64,000 nucleotides of DNA, from assembly GCA_020634885.1 (NCBI GenBank), contig JACKAW010000002.1, forward strand, positions 372,001 through 436,000. Reading direction: 5' to 3'. How positions within the stretch are numbered: position 1 is the stretch's first letter; each line of letters starts with the position of its first letter. This DNA is from Anaerolineales bacterium (lineage in GTDB: Bacteria; Chloroflexota; Anaerolineae; Anaerolineales; Villigracilaceae). This document shows, in pieces, positions 17,791 through 25,702 of the stretch. Made by a program: the position numbers and the translations under genes. The notes beneath the pieces were generated by a model. That model saw only the letters and a list, made by a program, of their open reading frames with translations. It did no database searches and was not told the origin of the DNA.

Positions 17791-19251
17791 TTATGCCAGC
17801 GAAATCTTCTTTTTACGCGTTACAAACAGACCAATTAATAATCCAGCCAGTCCGAGCAACATCACATTGCCAACGCCATCGCCTACGGACGGATACAGCG
17901 TATTCACAGACCCAATCGGTGTTTGGACATTTTGAATGCCGGTGAAGCCACTCGCGTTTTCTTCGAACATGTCCACGCGGTTGATGACCTTGCCGTAGGC
18001 ATTCGTCACCACCGATACACCTTCGCCGGTTTGACGGAAGATACTCATGCCATTTTCCACGGCGCGGAAGGTTGCCATGCCCGCGTGAATGTCTTTCACT
18101 TCGCGCCAGTCGTTGGATGGGATGAAGAGCAAGTCCACATCTTGTTTACCAGCTTGTTTGATGACCGTCGGGAAGTCAGCGTCCCAACAAATAACCGCAC
18201 TGAGTTTTCCGTAGGGTGTGTCCACCGTTTGCAGAACGCCGTCACCTCTGAGCGAGCCTTCAAAATCGTTGCCGCCGTATTTGACGTGAGTCAGCACGAT
18301 CTCGCCGTTCGGGTCGATGATGTGAACTTTGTTTTCAGCGGGTTGTTTGCCGAGGTCGAAGACGGGCAGCACGATGTAAATATTTTTTTCTTTGGCAATC
18401 GCAGACGCGTCCGCGATGAGTTTTGCGACCTGTTCCGAAGTTCCAATGCCTGCGCCTTCTTGCAAGACGACGATGTTCGCGCCTTCGCCTGCCAGTGTGC
18501 GAATTTGATTTAACTCATCCGTGTGCAAATCGGAGAGTACCGCTTCATTCCCCGTTGAGAATTGATTCATCACTTCGGTCAGTTTCCCCGCTGGGAGCGA
18601 GAAGCCCGCGATCTGGGCAGTCTGTTCGGGCTGGACGGGGAGCAGAGTCCTGCCGAGGCTGAGAGAAAGGATGAGGGCGAGCAACCCGGCAAAAGTCCAG
18701 GAAAGAGGCGCAGGTTTTTTATCCCAAAAATGATTGGTAAGGCTGGCGAACCAACTCATCACAAAGGTCACGCCCCATAAGCCCGTCACCGAAACGATCT
18801 GCATGGCGGGCAGGAAATCGCGCTGTGAATATGCCATTGCGCCGAAGGTGCCGAAGGGACTGCCGCTGGCGGAGAAAAAGTCCATTGCGGAGTTGGCGAT
18901 GGGGAAGACGAGAGTCAGCCAGGCGGTTGAACCGAAGCGGCGGTAGTAGAGACGGTCGATGGCGTAGGGCAGCAAACCGAGCGGCGTGGTGAGTAGAAAG
19001 AAGCCGACTTCGGCGAGCGGATGAATTTTGGACATGAAGGTTGCGCCCTGCCATGAGATGATGGTGGGGATGGCGGAGACCACCCAAAGCAAAAGGAAGT
19101 TGCGCCCGGCTTTGTCGCTTTCGCGGAAGAAGCGTAGGACGAAGAGTGGGGCGATCCACGCCGCGAGCGGGATGTTCCATTTGCCGCCGATGAATAAACC
19201 GAGGATGGCGGCGATGGTGAGGTAGATGTAACGAAGGGATTTGTTGTTCAT
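17791..19251 (-). CDS. Lnt-like nitrilase-superfamily membrane protein
   Basis: A 486-residue protein. The N-terminal part has about six helices, followed by an extracytoplasmic carbon-nitrogen hydrolase domain and a C-terminal helix with a basic end. The Glu-Lys-Cys triad of apolipoprotein N-acyltransferase can be placed: Glu in VLQEGAG, Lys in THVKYGG, Cys in VICWDADFP. By family it should transfer an acyl chain to the N-terminal cysteine of lipoproteins; the window encodes several lipoproteins. The usual Pro before the Glu is Gln here. A second, different homologue is cut at the right edge. Confidence 0.82.
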   Translation of the reverse strand: MNNKSLRYIYLTIAAILGLFIGGKWNIPLAAWIAPLFVLRFFRESDKAGRNFLLLWVVSAIPTIISWQGATFMSKIHPLAEVGFFLLTTPLGLLPYAIDRLYYRRFGSTAWLTLVFPIANSAMDFFSASGSPFGTFGAMAYSQRDFLPAMQIVSVTGLWGVTFVMSWFASLTNHFWDKKPAPLSWTFAGLLALILSLSLGRTLLPVQPEQTAQIAGFSLPAGKLTEVMNQFSTGNEAVLSDLHTDELNQIRTLAGEGANIVVLQEGAGIGTSEQVAKLIADASAIAKEKNIYIVLPVFDLGKQPAENKVHIIDPNGEIVLTHVKYGGNDFEGSLRGDGVLQTVDTPYGKLSAVICWDADFPTVIKQAGKQDVDLLFIPSNDWREVKDIHAGMATFRAVENGMSIFRQTGEGVSVVTNAYGKVINRVDMFEENASGFTGIQNVQTPIGSVNTLYPSVGDGVGNVMLLGLAGLLIGLFVTRKKKISLA

Positions 19252-19348
19252 GAAGGGCTCCTGTGTTTGGAAAGTAGAAAGTAGTGATTGGGGCTATTCT
19301 ATAAATATCGGCTTCTCTCCACATCGTCTGTTTGGGGCGAAAGCGGAC

Positions 19349-19366
19349 ATTGTCCGTTCGGACAAT
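19349..19366. promoter_or_regulatory. Palindrome in divergent promoter region
   Basis: Perfect inverted repeat ATTGTCCG-TT-CGGACAAT between the divergent Lnt-like gene and sensor kinase gene. It is a candidate site for the NarL-type regulator encoded next door. Confidence 0.5.
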
Positions 19367-19400
19367 ATGCCTTGGCATCTGCCGAGAGTAGAATAAGTGC

Positions 19401-20591
19401 ATGAAACAAAACATGAGCAAGACCACCTTTGTTGCTTATCCCTTCTATATTTTTATTTCTCTGCTTTTGGGAGTGATCGGGACTTTAGGAATCCGCGATC
19501 TGTGGCGGTTGGGATTTGCACCAGTGGCAATCTTTTCGGGATTGTTCCTTCTTCACGTGGGATTGTTCTGGTCGAATACGCGCCAATATGAAAACCCGCG
19601 CTGGTGGTTCTTTTATTATCCTGCCCAAGTGGTTTTAATCGTGGCGATGGTCAATCAACCCTTCGTCAGCGACATCAACCTGACTCTGTTGGGCTCATCC
19701 ATTCTTTGCCTGATCGGCGAGGCGTTGGGTTTGTTTGGGAATACCCTCCGCGCCATGTATCTGGGAGCATTCCTTTTTACCTTTATGGCGGTTATGTTGT
19801 ATTGGCAGGTAGGACAGGATCAATTTTGGTTTGCTCTTTCCAGTATGCTGGTAAACGGCGGATTCATTGTTTTGCTGATGGTGATGTTCAATCAACAACT
19901 CATCGAACGCCAAAAAGCCGTGGAACTTGCCGAAAGCCTTGAAAGTGCGAATGCGAAACTGGCGGCGTACAACGCAAAAATAGAATCACTTACTTTGCAG
20001 AATGAACGTCAACGCATGGCGCGGGAATTGCATGATACGCTGGCGCAAGGCGTGGCAGGACTCGTCTTGCAACTCGAAGCGATCAAAGCACATCTTGGTG
20101 CAAATCGAACCGAGCGGGCTACTGCCATCGTGGAACAGTCCATTACCCGCGCACGCAGTACACTGGCGGAGTCTCGTGCCGCGATAGATAATCTCCGCGC
20201 TGTGCCTGTCAATGTAGCGGATGCGGTGCGGGAGCAAGTGGAACATTTCAAACAGTCCACGGGCGTGGCGTGTGATTTGGATATTTCTGTGACAGAGAAT
20301 CAACTAGACCCCGAAACACTTGACCATGCCATGAACATCTTGAGCGAGTCGCTCACGAATATTTCCCGCCATGCGCAGGCAAGCAATGTGAAGGTGTCTT
20401 TCTTCATTCAAAACAAAACGCTGGAGTTGGAAGTCCGCGATAATGGCAAAGGGTTTGATGTGAAACAGGAAACTAAGGGACATTATGGCTTGGTCGGAAT
20501 GCACGAACGCGCGCGGCTGACGGGCGGTCAACTGGCGATTGAGTCGGATGCGAATGGGACTTGTGTGCAGTTTGTAGTGGGGAGGTCGTGA
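19401..20591 (+). CDS. Sensor histidine kinase, NarX/LiaS type
   Basis: A 396-residue kinase. About five membrane helices (residues 10-165) without a large periplasmic loop are followed by a short coiled coil and a HisKA_3 domain with the phosphorylated His211 in RMARELHDTLAQG. The ATPase part has the N-box (SESLTNISRHAQ), the G1 box (VRDNGKGFD) and GHYGLVGMHERA. The small sensor region suggests intramembrane or cell-envelope sensing. It is followed by its response regulator. The 73-bp gap holds a CGCGAAT-type repeat fragment. Confidence 0.92.
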   Translation: MKQNMSKTTFVAYPFYIFISLLLGVIGTLGIRDLWRLGFAPVAIFSGLFLLHVGLFWSNTRQYENPRWWFFYYPAQVVLIVAMVNQPFVSDINLTLLGSSILCLIGEALGLFGNTLRAMYLGAFLFTFMAVMLYWQVGQDQFWFALSSMLVNGGFIVLLMVMFNQQLIERQKAVELAESLESANAKLAAYNAKIESLTLQNERQRMARELHDTLAQGVAGLVLQLEAIKAHLGANRTERATAIVEQSITRARSTLAESRAAIDNLRAVPVNVADAVREQVEHFKQSTGVACDLDISVTENQLDPETLDHAMNILSESLTNISRHAQASNVKVSFFIQNKTLELEVRDNGKGFDVKQETKGHYGLVGMHERARLTGGQLAIESDANGTCVQFVVGRS

Positions 20592-20607
20592 TGATTAAAA
20601 GAAAAAG

Positions 20608-20648
20608 GCTTAACGCGAATTACGCGAACGGGGCGAACAGCGCGAATG
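20608..20648 (+). repeat. CGCGAAT repeat fragment
   Basis: GCTTAACGCGAATTACGCG followed by AACGGGGCGAACAGCGCGAAT is a single-arm version of the repeats at 46.97 kb and 62.76-62.85 kb. It sits between the kinase and regulator genes. Confidence 0.65.
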
Positions 20649-20664
20649 TTTTTGTGAGGATTGC

Positions 20665-21312
20665 ATGATGATCCGCGTGATGATTACGGATGACCACCTC
20701 ATCGTCCGCGAGGGGTTGCGGTTGATTCTCGAAACGGCGGATGATGTTGAAGTGGTCGGCGAAGCGGTAGATGGCGCGGAGTGTTTGCAACTCGCGCCGA
20801 AATTGAATCCACAAGTTATTCTCATGGATTTGCAAATGCCGCGCATGGACGGTATCACTGCCATTGGTCACTTGCGTAAAGATTTTCCTGAAATTGCCAT
20901 CGTCATCCTCACCACTTACAACGAAGATGACTTGATGATTCAAGGTCTGCAAGCAGGCGCGCGCGGATATTTGCTGAAAGACTCCAGCCGTGAAAATTTA
21001 CTGGATGCGATCCATGCCGCCGCGAGAGGGGAGACGTTATTGAAACCTGAGATTTTGGCGCGGGTGCTTGCGCCTCAATCCGCGCCCAAGCCTGTTTCAA
21101 CATCCCAAACCGAATCCACGCTGACAGAACGTGAACTCGAAGTGTTGCAACTCGCGGCAAAAGGGGAACGTAACAAAGAGATGGCGTACAAGTTGGGAAT
21201 TACGGAACGAACTGTGAAGGCTCATCTGCAAAGTATCTATCAAAAGTTTGGGGTGGATTCAAGGGCGGCAGCAGTCGCTGTTGCGGCGGGGAAGGGGTTG
21301 TTGGAAATGTAG
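20665..21312 (+). CDS. NarL/LuxR-family response regulator
   Basis: A 215-residue regulator. The receiver domain (1-120) has the acidic pair in TDDH, phospho-acceptor Asp55 in ILMDLQMP and the conserved Lys in LLKD. The C-terminal LuxR helix-turn-helix contains LTERELEVLQLAAKGERNKE and ERTVKAHLQSIYQKFGV. It should be phosphorylated by the preceding kinase. Targets are unknown, but the perfect palindrome at 19349-19366 is a candidate. The stop codon TAG lies inside a perfect REP palindrome. Confidence 0.93.
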   Translation: MMIRVMITDDHLIVREGLRLILETADDVEVVGEAVDGAECLQLAPKLNPQVILMDLQMPRMDGITAIGHLRKDFPEIAIVILTTYNEDDLMIQGLQAGARGYLLKDSSRENLLDAIHAAARGETLLKPEILARVLAPQSAPKPVSTSQTESTLTERELEVLQLAAKGERNKEMAYKLGITERTVKAHLQSIYQKFGVDSRAAAVAVAAGKGLLEM

Positions 21313-21337
21313 GGGCGACTCGCGAGTCGCCCCTACA
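21308..21337. repeat. Perfect 30-bp REP-like palindrome
   Basis: TGTAGGGGCGACTCG joined directly to its reverse complement CGAGTCGCCCCTACA. It supplies the stop codon of the response regulator and ends 3 bases before the -10 box of the next gene. Confidence 0.9.
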
Positions 21338-21339
21338 TT

Positions 21340-21345
21340 TATAAT
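21340..21345 (+). promoter_or_regulatory. -10 box placed for a leaderless mRNA (SUI1 gene)
   Basis: TATAAT ends 6 bases before the ATG at 21352, so transcription should start at or next to the A of the ATG. No Shine-Dalgarno sequence is present. Confidence 0.65.
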
Positions 21346-21351
21346 TGCCCA

Positions 21352-21705
21352 ATGTCCAATAACAATCGCACCGTCTGGTCTTCTGAAGATGGAGACCTTC
21401 GCAAGAAATCAAACCTCACCCCAAGCCCCTCTCCTGAGAGGAGAGGGGCTTCATTGCCACCCCAACAGCAGACCGCGTACCTGCACCGCGAATCAGGCGG
21501 GCGCGGCGGGAAGGTTGTTTCCGTGGTGAAGAATCTTGTCCTCACCGAAGAGGATTTGAAAACCCTCGCCAAGAAACTCAAGCAAGAATGTGGAACCGGC
21601 GGAACGGTCAAGGATGGCATGATCGAAATTCAAGGGGAGCACCGTCAGCGCATGGCGGATGTGTTGACGAAGCTGGGGTACAAGGTCAAGATCGCGGGGG
21701 GATAA
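21352..21705 (+). CDS. SUI1/YciH-family translation factor with in-frame repeat insert
   Basis: A 117-residue protein. The last 65 residues form the SUI1 (eIF1-like) fold: KVVSVVKNLVLTEEDLKTLA, then CGTGGTVKDGMIEIQGEHR and the GYKVKIAGG end. Bacterial YciH proteins of this kind affect start-codon fidelity or stress translation. The N-terminal linker carries NLTPSPSPERRGASL, encoded by a palindromic repeat (21413-21457) that has entered the gene without breaking the frame. The mRNA is probably leaderless. Confidence 0.87.
   Translation: MSNNNRTVWSSEDGDLRKKSNLTPSPSPERRGASLPPQQQTAYLHRESGGRGGKVVSVVKNLVLTEEDLKTLAKKLKQECGTGGTVKDGMIEIQGEHRQRMADVLTKLGYKVKIAGG
21413..21457 (+). repeat. Palindromic repeat inside a coding region
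   Basis: The element starts CCTCACCCC, then AAGCCCCTCTCCT (21423-21435) pairs with AGGAGAGGGGCTT (21439-21451) over a 3-base loop. The translated TPSPSPERRG is a signature seen where this widespread repeat is read as protein. Confidence 0.8.
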
Positions 21706-21734
21706 ATAAAAAAGGACGGGCGAGATGCCCGTCC
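21706..21734 (-). terminator. Terminator of the aminotransferase gene
   Basis: Stem GGACGGGC / GCCCGTCC (21714-21721, 21727-21734), followed on the minus strand by TTTTTTATTT. The outer side continues with CCTACAG, like the REP family. Confidence 0.85.
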
Positions 21735-21742
21735 CTACAGAA

Positions 21743-22921
21743 TTACCCGTGCCTGCTCATGAACCGTTCCATGCGGCGCAGAGCTTCTTCGATCTGCTCA
21801 TACGAGGTGGCGTAACACATGCGCACGAATCCCTCACCGCCGGGTCCAAAGGCGTTGCCTGGAACCACGGCAACACTTTCTTCACGCAGCAGGGTTTCGG
21901 CGAAGGTTTCATCGTCCATGCCGGAGGCTCGGATGTTGGGGAAGGTATAGAAGGCACCCTTCGGCTCAAAGGTCGTCAGTCCGAGGCGGTTCAATCCATG
22001 TACCAGTAAGCGGCGGCGGCGGTCATATTCTGCCACCATTTCTTTTACAAAGGGTTCACCGTTTTTCAATGCTTCGAGCGCCGCATCTTGTGCCGTGGTC
22101 GGCGCAGACATGATGGTGTATTGATGTACACGTGCCAGACCTTTCATCAGGTCTGCGGGGGCGCAGGCGTACCCAATGCGCCAGCCCGTCATGGCGTACC
22201 CTTTGGAAAAACCGCCGAGCAAAATGGTGCGCTGCCACAGGCTTTCGCTCAAGGCTGAGAAGCAGACGTGCTCAAAGTCATAAACGAGGCGGTCGTAAAT
22301 CTCATCCGAAATCACAAGCAGGTCATGTTCTTCGGCGATCTTGCCGATCTCGATCATCACTTCACGTGGGGCAACTGCGCCGGTGGGGTTGGATGGATAC
22401 CCAATGAAGATCGCCTTGGTCTTGGGCGTAATGGCTTTGCGGATGTCATTTGGGTCAACAGTGAAGTTGTTCTCGATGCGTGAAGGAATTTCAACCGGCA
22501 CACCGCCTGCAAGGATCACCTCGGCTTGATACGCCACGAAACAAGGGGTGGGGATGATGACTTCATCACCCGGTTCGAGAATGGCGGTGAAGGTGAGATA
22601 CAGCGCTTCAGAAACGCCCACCGTGGCAATGATCTCGGTGGCGGGGTCATACTTTACATTGTATAGCTGTTGCAGGTGTGTTGCGATGGCTTCTCGCAAT
22701 TCAGTTTTACCCGCGTTCGATGTGTAGTGCGTTTCGCCATTTTGCAGCGAAAGAATGCCTGCATCCAAAATGGGTTTTGGAGTGGTGAAATCGGGCTCGC
22801 CAATGCCAAGCGAAATAACATCCTTCATGGTGGCGGCAATATCGAAAAACCTGCGAATGCCGCTGGGTTTCAAACCCGCCACACGTGTTGAGAGTCTTTG
22901 TACTTTGTTTGCTTCCTGCAT
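21743..22921 (-). CDS. Class I/II aminotransferase (aspartate/aromatic type)
   Basis: A 392-residue pyridoxal-phosphate enzyme of fold type I. The PLP-binding lysine is Lys240 in FSKGYAMTGWRIGY, with the cofactor-binding Asp and Tyr in ISDEIYDRL and NPTG at 178-181. It transfers amino groups between amino acids and 2-oxo acids. The sub-branch is that of archaeal-type aspartate/aromatic aminotransferases, but the substrate cannot be fixed by eye. AAGGAG lies before the ATG. It follows the small DUF gene at 22959 by 37 bp and is probably co-transcribed with it. Confidence 0.9.
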   Translation of the reverse strand: MQEANKVQRLSTRVAGLKPSGIRRFFDIAATMKDVISLGIGEPDFTTPKPILDAGILSLQNGETHYTSNAGKTELREAIATHLQQLYNVKYDPATEIIATVGVSEALYLTFTAILEPGDEVIIPTPCFVAYQAEVILAGGVPVEIPSRIENNFTVDPNDIRKAITPKTKAIFIGYPSNPTGAVAPREVMIEIGKIAEEHDLLVISDEIYDRLVYDFEHVCFSALSESLWQRTILLGGFSKGYAMTGWRIGYACAPADLMKGLARVHQYTIMSAPTTAQDAALEALKNGEPFVKEMVAEYDRRRRLLVHGLNRLGLTTFEPKGAFYTFPNIRASGMDDETFAETLLREESVAVVPGNAFGPGGEGFVRMCYATSYEQIEEALRRMERFMSRHG

Positions 22922-22958
22922 TGAGTCTCCTTGCCAAGCCGCCAGATGTGCGGCAAAT

Positions 22959-23168
22959 TCAAATGGGTTGTACGTGCCAGTCGTCTGAGATTTCCTGGTA
23001 CGTTAATTCAAAAGCCAGACCTTCCACCGTTTTCACACAAAACCCCTTTTCACCAGGTCCGTGCCAGCGTGAGAAAATTTCTGCGATCTCATAACGCCGC
23101 CCTTGCCATACCAACGAAAGCGGACGCTCCGCATATTCAGTATCAGACCTGCACTCAACCGCTTCCAT
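22959..23168 (-). CDS. Small conserved-looking protein (DUF6504-like)
   Basis: A 69-residue acidic protein with a compact beta-type pattern: RPLSLVWQGRRYEIAEIFSR, W-H-G, then a repeat of strands ending in DDWHVQPI. It resembles the DUF6504 group, judged by eye. It begins one base after the stop of the nucleotidyltransferase gene. No Shine-Dalgarno is seen, so it may depend on translational coupling. Function unknown. Confidence 0.6.
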   Translation of the reverse strand: MEAVECRSDTEYAERPLSLVWQGRRYEIAEIFSRWHGPGEKGFCVKTVEGLAFELTYQEISDDWHVQPI

Positions 23169-23169
23169 T

Positions 23170-24195
23170 TTACAACTCGATGGAACTCGTATCCCCTACG
23201 TTTAATTTCATGATGTGACCATCGCCTCGTCCCTTAATTTTGGCTTGTTTGCCGATCAGAGAGCGAGTCAACGCCGCATCTTTGATCTCGCAATCTGGCT
23301 CGATGATGGATTCTGTGATCTGTGCATTTTCTATTTTGCAGTTCGCCCCAATGGATGCATATGGTCCAATGGTGGAATTCGAGATTATTGCGCTTGGGTC
23401 AATCACCGAAGGTTCGATCACCTTTACTTGCGTGCCTGTGTACTTGCTTGCTTCTTTGTTTTTCTCCAGCAAAACCTTGTTTGTATCTAATGTTGCTTCA
23501 ATCGTGCCAGTATCCAGCCAGGTACCAATACTTTCCGTCCGCACTTTTGCGCCGCCCTCGATCATAATGGAGATGGCATCGGTCATGAAATATTCATTCT
23601 TGAGCATCACACCGCGAGCCATCTGGTCGTCAATGGCGGCAAGTAGCTGGTCAGAATCTTTGATGTAGTAACAACCAACCACCACCAGGTTGTTATCGAG
23701 GCTTTGCGGCTTTTCAATGAAACGAGTCACCCAGCCGTCTGCGCCTTTTTCTGCCACCCCAAAGCGGCGCGGATCTTCCACCGGCATCACCCAGGCAACA
23801 CCGTCTGCTTCTTCTCTGGCAAGGAAGGAGAAATCGGTTTCCATGAGTGTGTCAGAAAAACACATGATCATGGGACCCTTCAAATATTCCCGCGCCAGCC
23901 AGAGCGCGTGTGATTGTCCCTTCATTTCATGCTGCACCACATAATGAGCCTTGAGGTTGGGATAATTTTCTTTAATAAATGAAGGAACCTGCAACTCCCC
24001 AAGGTAGGGTCCCACAATAAAAATAAATTCTGCATTATTCAGGTCTGGCAGAGTTTTGAACATATCCATCAAATGTTCGAGTGAAGTTTTACCCGCCACG
24101 CTAACCAACGGCTTGGGTTTGCTCCAGGTATGCGGGCGCATCCGGGTTCCCCAACCCGCCATGGGAATGACGATCTTTATGGATTCTTGTGTCAT
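23170..24195 (-). CDS. Sugar-1-phosphate nucleotidyltransferase
   Basis: A 341-residue enzyme that activates a sugar phosphate with an NTP. The N-terminal signature is MAGWGTRMRPHTWSKPKPL (about 12-30), followed by the EKP motif in VTRFIEKPQSLD. The C-terminal third has hexapeptide-like repeats (SVIDPSAIISNSTIGPYASI) that form a left-handed helix, as in GlmU/RmlA-like long forms. The exact sugar is unclear; glucose or mannose 1-phosphate is likely. GGAGAAGGG lies before the start. Confidence 0.88.
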   Translation of the reverse strand: MTQESIKIVIPMAGWGTRMRPHTWSKPKPLVSVAGKTSLEHLMDMFKTLPDLNNAEFIFIVGPYLGELQVPSFIKENYPNLKAHYVVQHEMKGQSHALWLAREYLKGPMIMCFSDTLMETDFSFLAREEADGVAWVMPVEDPRRFGVAEKGADGWVTRFIEKPQSLDNNLVVVGCYYIKDSDQLLAAIDDQMARGVMLKNEYFMTDAISIMIEGGAKVRTESIGTWLDTGTIEATLDTNKVLLEKNKEASKYTGTQVKVIEPSVIDPSAIISNSTIGPYASIGANCKIENAQITESIIEPDCEIKDAALTRSLIGKQAKIKGRGDGHIMKLNVGDTSSIEL

Positions 24196-24251
24196 GGATA
24201 TTTACCCTTCTCCAGTTTTTTTCTTATTATACCGTCACGGTTTTTGGAGAA

Positions 24252-24707
24252 TCATTGCCATTGACCAACATTGGTCAGTAGGATGCCTTTGCTATAATTT
24301 TCCAACAGACGGCGGTGAAGGTGATATGTCTCTTCTGGCAATTCATCCAGCCGGAATTCGCGCAATTCGGCGATCTCTGCATCTGATGTTCCTATAAAAT
24401 TAAAATCCTTGCAAAGAAATACCGCCGTGTGATCTGTCTTCCATTGAAGATTGCTTGTGAAGACGCCAATGAACGTCATTTCACCGAGGTCCGCACCGGT
24501 CTCTTCCCGGGCTTCGCGTCTTGCCGCCTGGTCGAGCGACTCCCATTTCTTGAGTCCGCCGCCGGGCAGAAACCACCCTGGCAGGTAGGTATGTTTCACC
24601 AGCCAAACTTTTTCATCCTGCACCATCATCACCCGCACCCCCATGCGAATGGGGCGGAAGATGAAGCAATAAATTTTGAAGCCAAGATACAACAGTTTGT
24701 AATACAT
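24252..24707 (-). CDS. Nudix hydrolase
   Basis: A 151-residue protein with a complete Nudix box: G-x5-E-x7-REAREETGA in GGGLKKWESLDQAARREARE, continuing EETGAD. It hydrolyses a nucleoside diphosphate linked to another group. An N-terminal hydrophobic stretch (LLYLGFKIYCFIFRP) may attach it to the membrane. It follows the aldo/keto reductase gene by 2 bp, so it is in the pcrA operon. Confidence 0.88.
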   Translation of the reverse strand: MYYKLLYLGFKIYCFIFRPIRMGVRVMMVQDEKVWLVKHTYLPGWFLPGGGLKKWESLDQAARREAREETGADLGEMTFIGVFTSNLQWKTDHTAVFLCKDFNFIGTSDAEIAELREFRLDELPEETYHLHRRLLENYSKGILLTNVGQWQ

Positions 24708-24709
24708 TC

Positions 24710-25687
24710 TTAAGAATGACCCAAGACCGGATGAGGCTGATAGAACTCCTCAAGCCGTTGGACTTCTTCGTCTGTGAGTTTGATCTCCAATGCAGCCATT
24801 GCCTGATCTAAATGCGCCTCTTTGCTGGACCCGATAATGGGGGAGGCGATATAGGGTTTCGACAACACCCAAGCCAACGCAATTTGAGAAGAGGTCACAC
24901 CGCGTTCTTTGGCGATCTCTTCCACACGGTTTGCCACAAGAAAATCGTCTTCGCGACCATAGAGTTCTTTGAAGAAGCCATCGGTCTTATAGCGCGTCGT
25001 TTCATTTCCACTTTTGCTGTTGCGGGCAAAGAATCCGCGTGCCATCGGGCTCCACGGAATCAGTCCTACGCCCGTTTCCACGCACAGCGGAATCATCTCG
25101 CGCTCTTCTTCGCGGTACACCAGGTTGTAGTGATTTTGCATGGATACGAACCTCGTCCAGCCGTTCATCTCTGCCACATGTTGCGCCTTCATAAACTGCC
25201 GCACAAACATGGATGATGCGCCGATATATCTCACCTTCCCCGCGCGGACGACATCATTCAACGCTTCCATCGTCTCTTCGATGGGGGTGTTGTAATCCCA
25301 GCGGTGAATCTGATACAAGTCCACATAATCCATTTGCAGGCGCTTGAGCGAATTGTCGATGCCATCCATGATGTGCTTGCGGGAAAGTCCACCGTCATTG
25401 ACATCGCTGCTTAACTGTCCATTGACCTTGGTGGCGATAATTACATTTTGTCGATTCACCCCAAAGTGACGCATGAGGTTGCCTGTGATGCGTTCACTTT
25501 CTCCGATTGAATACACGTCAGCCGTATCAAAGAAATTGATTCCAGCATCTAAAGCCTTCTTTACGAAAGGCTTGGCTTCTTCTTCGGTCAACACCCACTC
25601 GCGCCAACTCTTTGAGCCATACGTCATCATGCCGAGGCACAGACGCGAAACTTTTAATCCAGTTTTGCCGAGATTTGAGTATTGCAT
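24710..25687 (-). CDS. Aldo/keto reductase
   Basis: A 325-residue NADPH-dependent oxidoreductase with a TIM-barrel pattern. Family marks are FFDTADVYSIGESE (catalytic Asp and Tyr), then VDLYQIHRWD, with the His, and SPIIGSSKEAHLDQA near the end (cofactor binding). It is like the YajO/Tas subgroup. The start is put at the Met preceded by GAAGGAG, five codons inside the longest frame. It follows pcrA by 15 bp. Substrate unknown. Confidence 0.9.
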   Translation of the reverse strand: MQYSNLGKTGLKVSRLCLGMMTYGSKSWREWVLTEEEAKPFVKKALDAGINFFDTADVYSIGESERITGNLMRHFGVNRQNVIIATKVNGQLSSDVNDGGLSRKHIMDGIDNSLKRLQMDYVDLYQIHRWDYNTPIEETMEALNDVVRAGKVRYIGASSMFVRQFMKAQHVAEMNGWTRFVSMQNHYNLVYREEEREMIPLCVETGVGLIPWSPMARGFFARNSKSGNETTRYKTDGFFKELYGREDDFLVANRVEEIAKERGVTSSQIALAWVLSKPYIASPIIGSSKEAHLDQAMAALEIKLTDEEVQRLEEFYQPHPVLGHS

Positions 25688-25702
25688 GAGAGTCTCCTTC
25701 AC

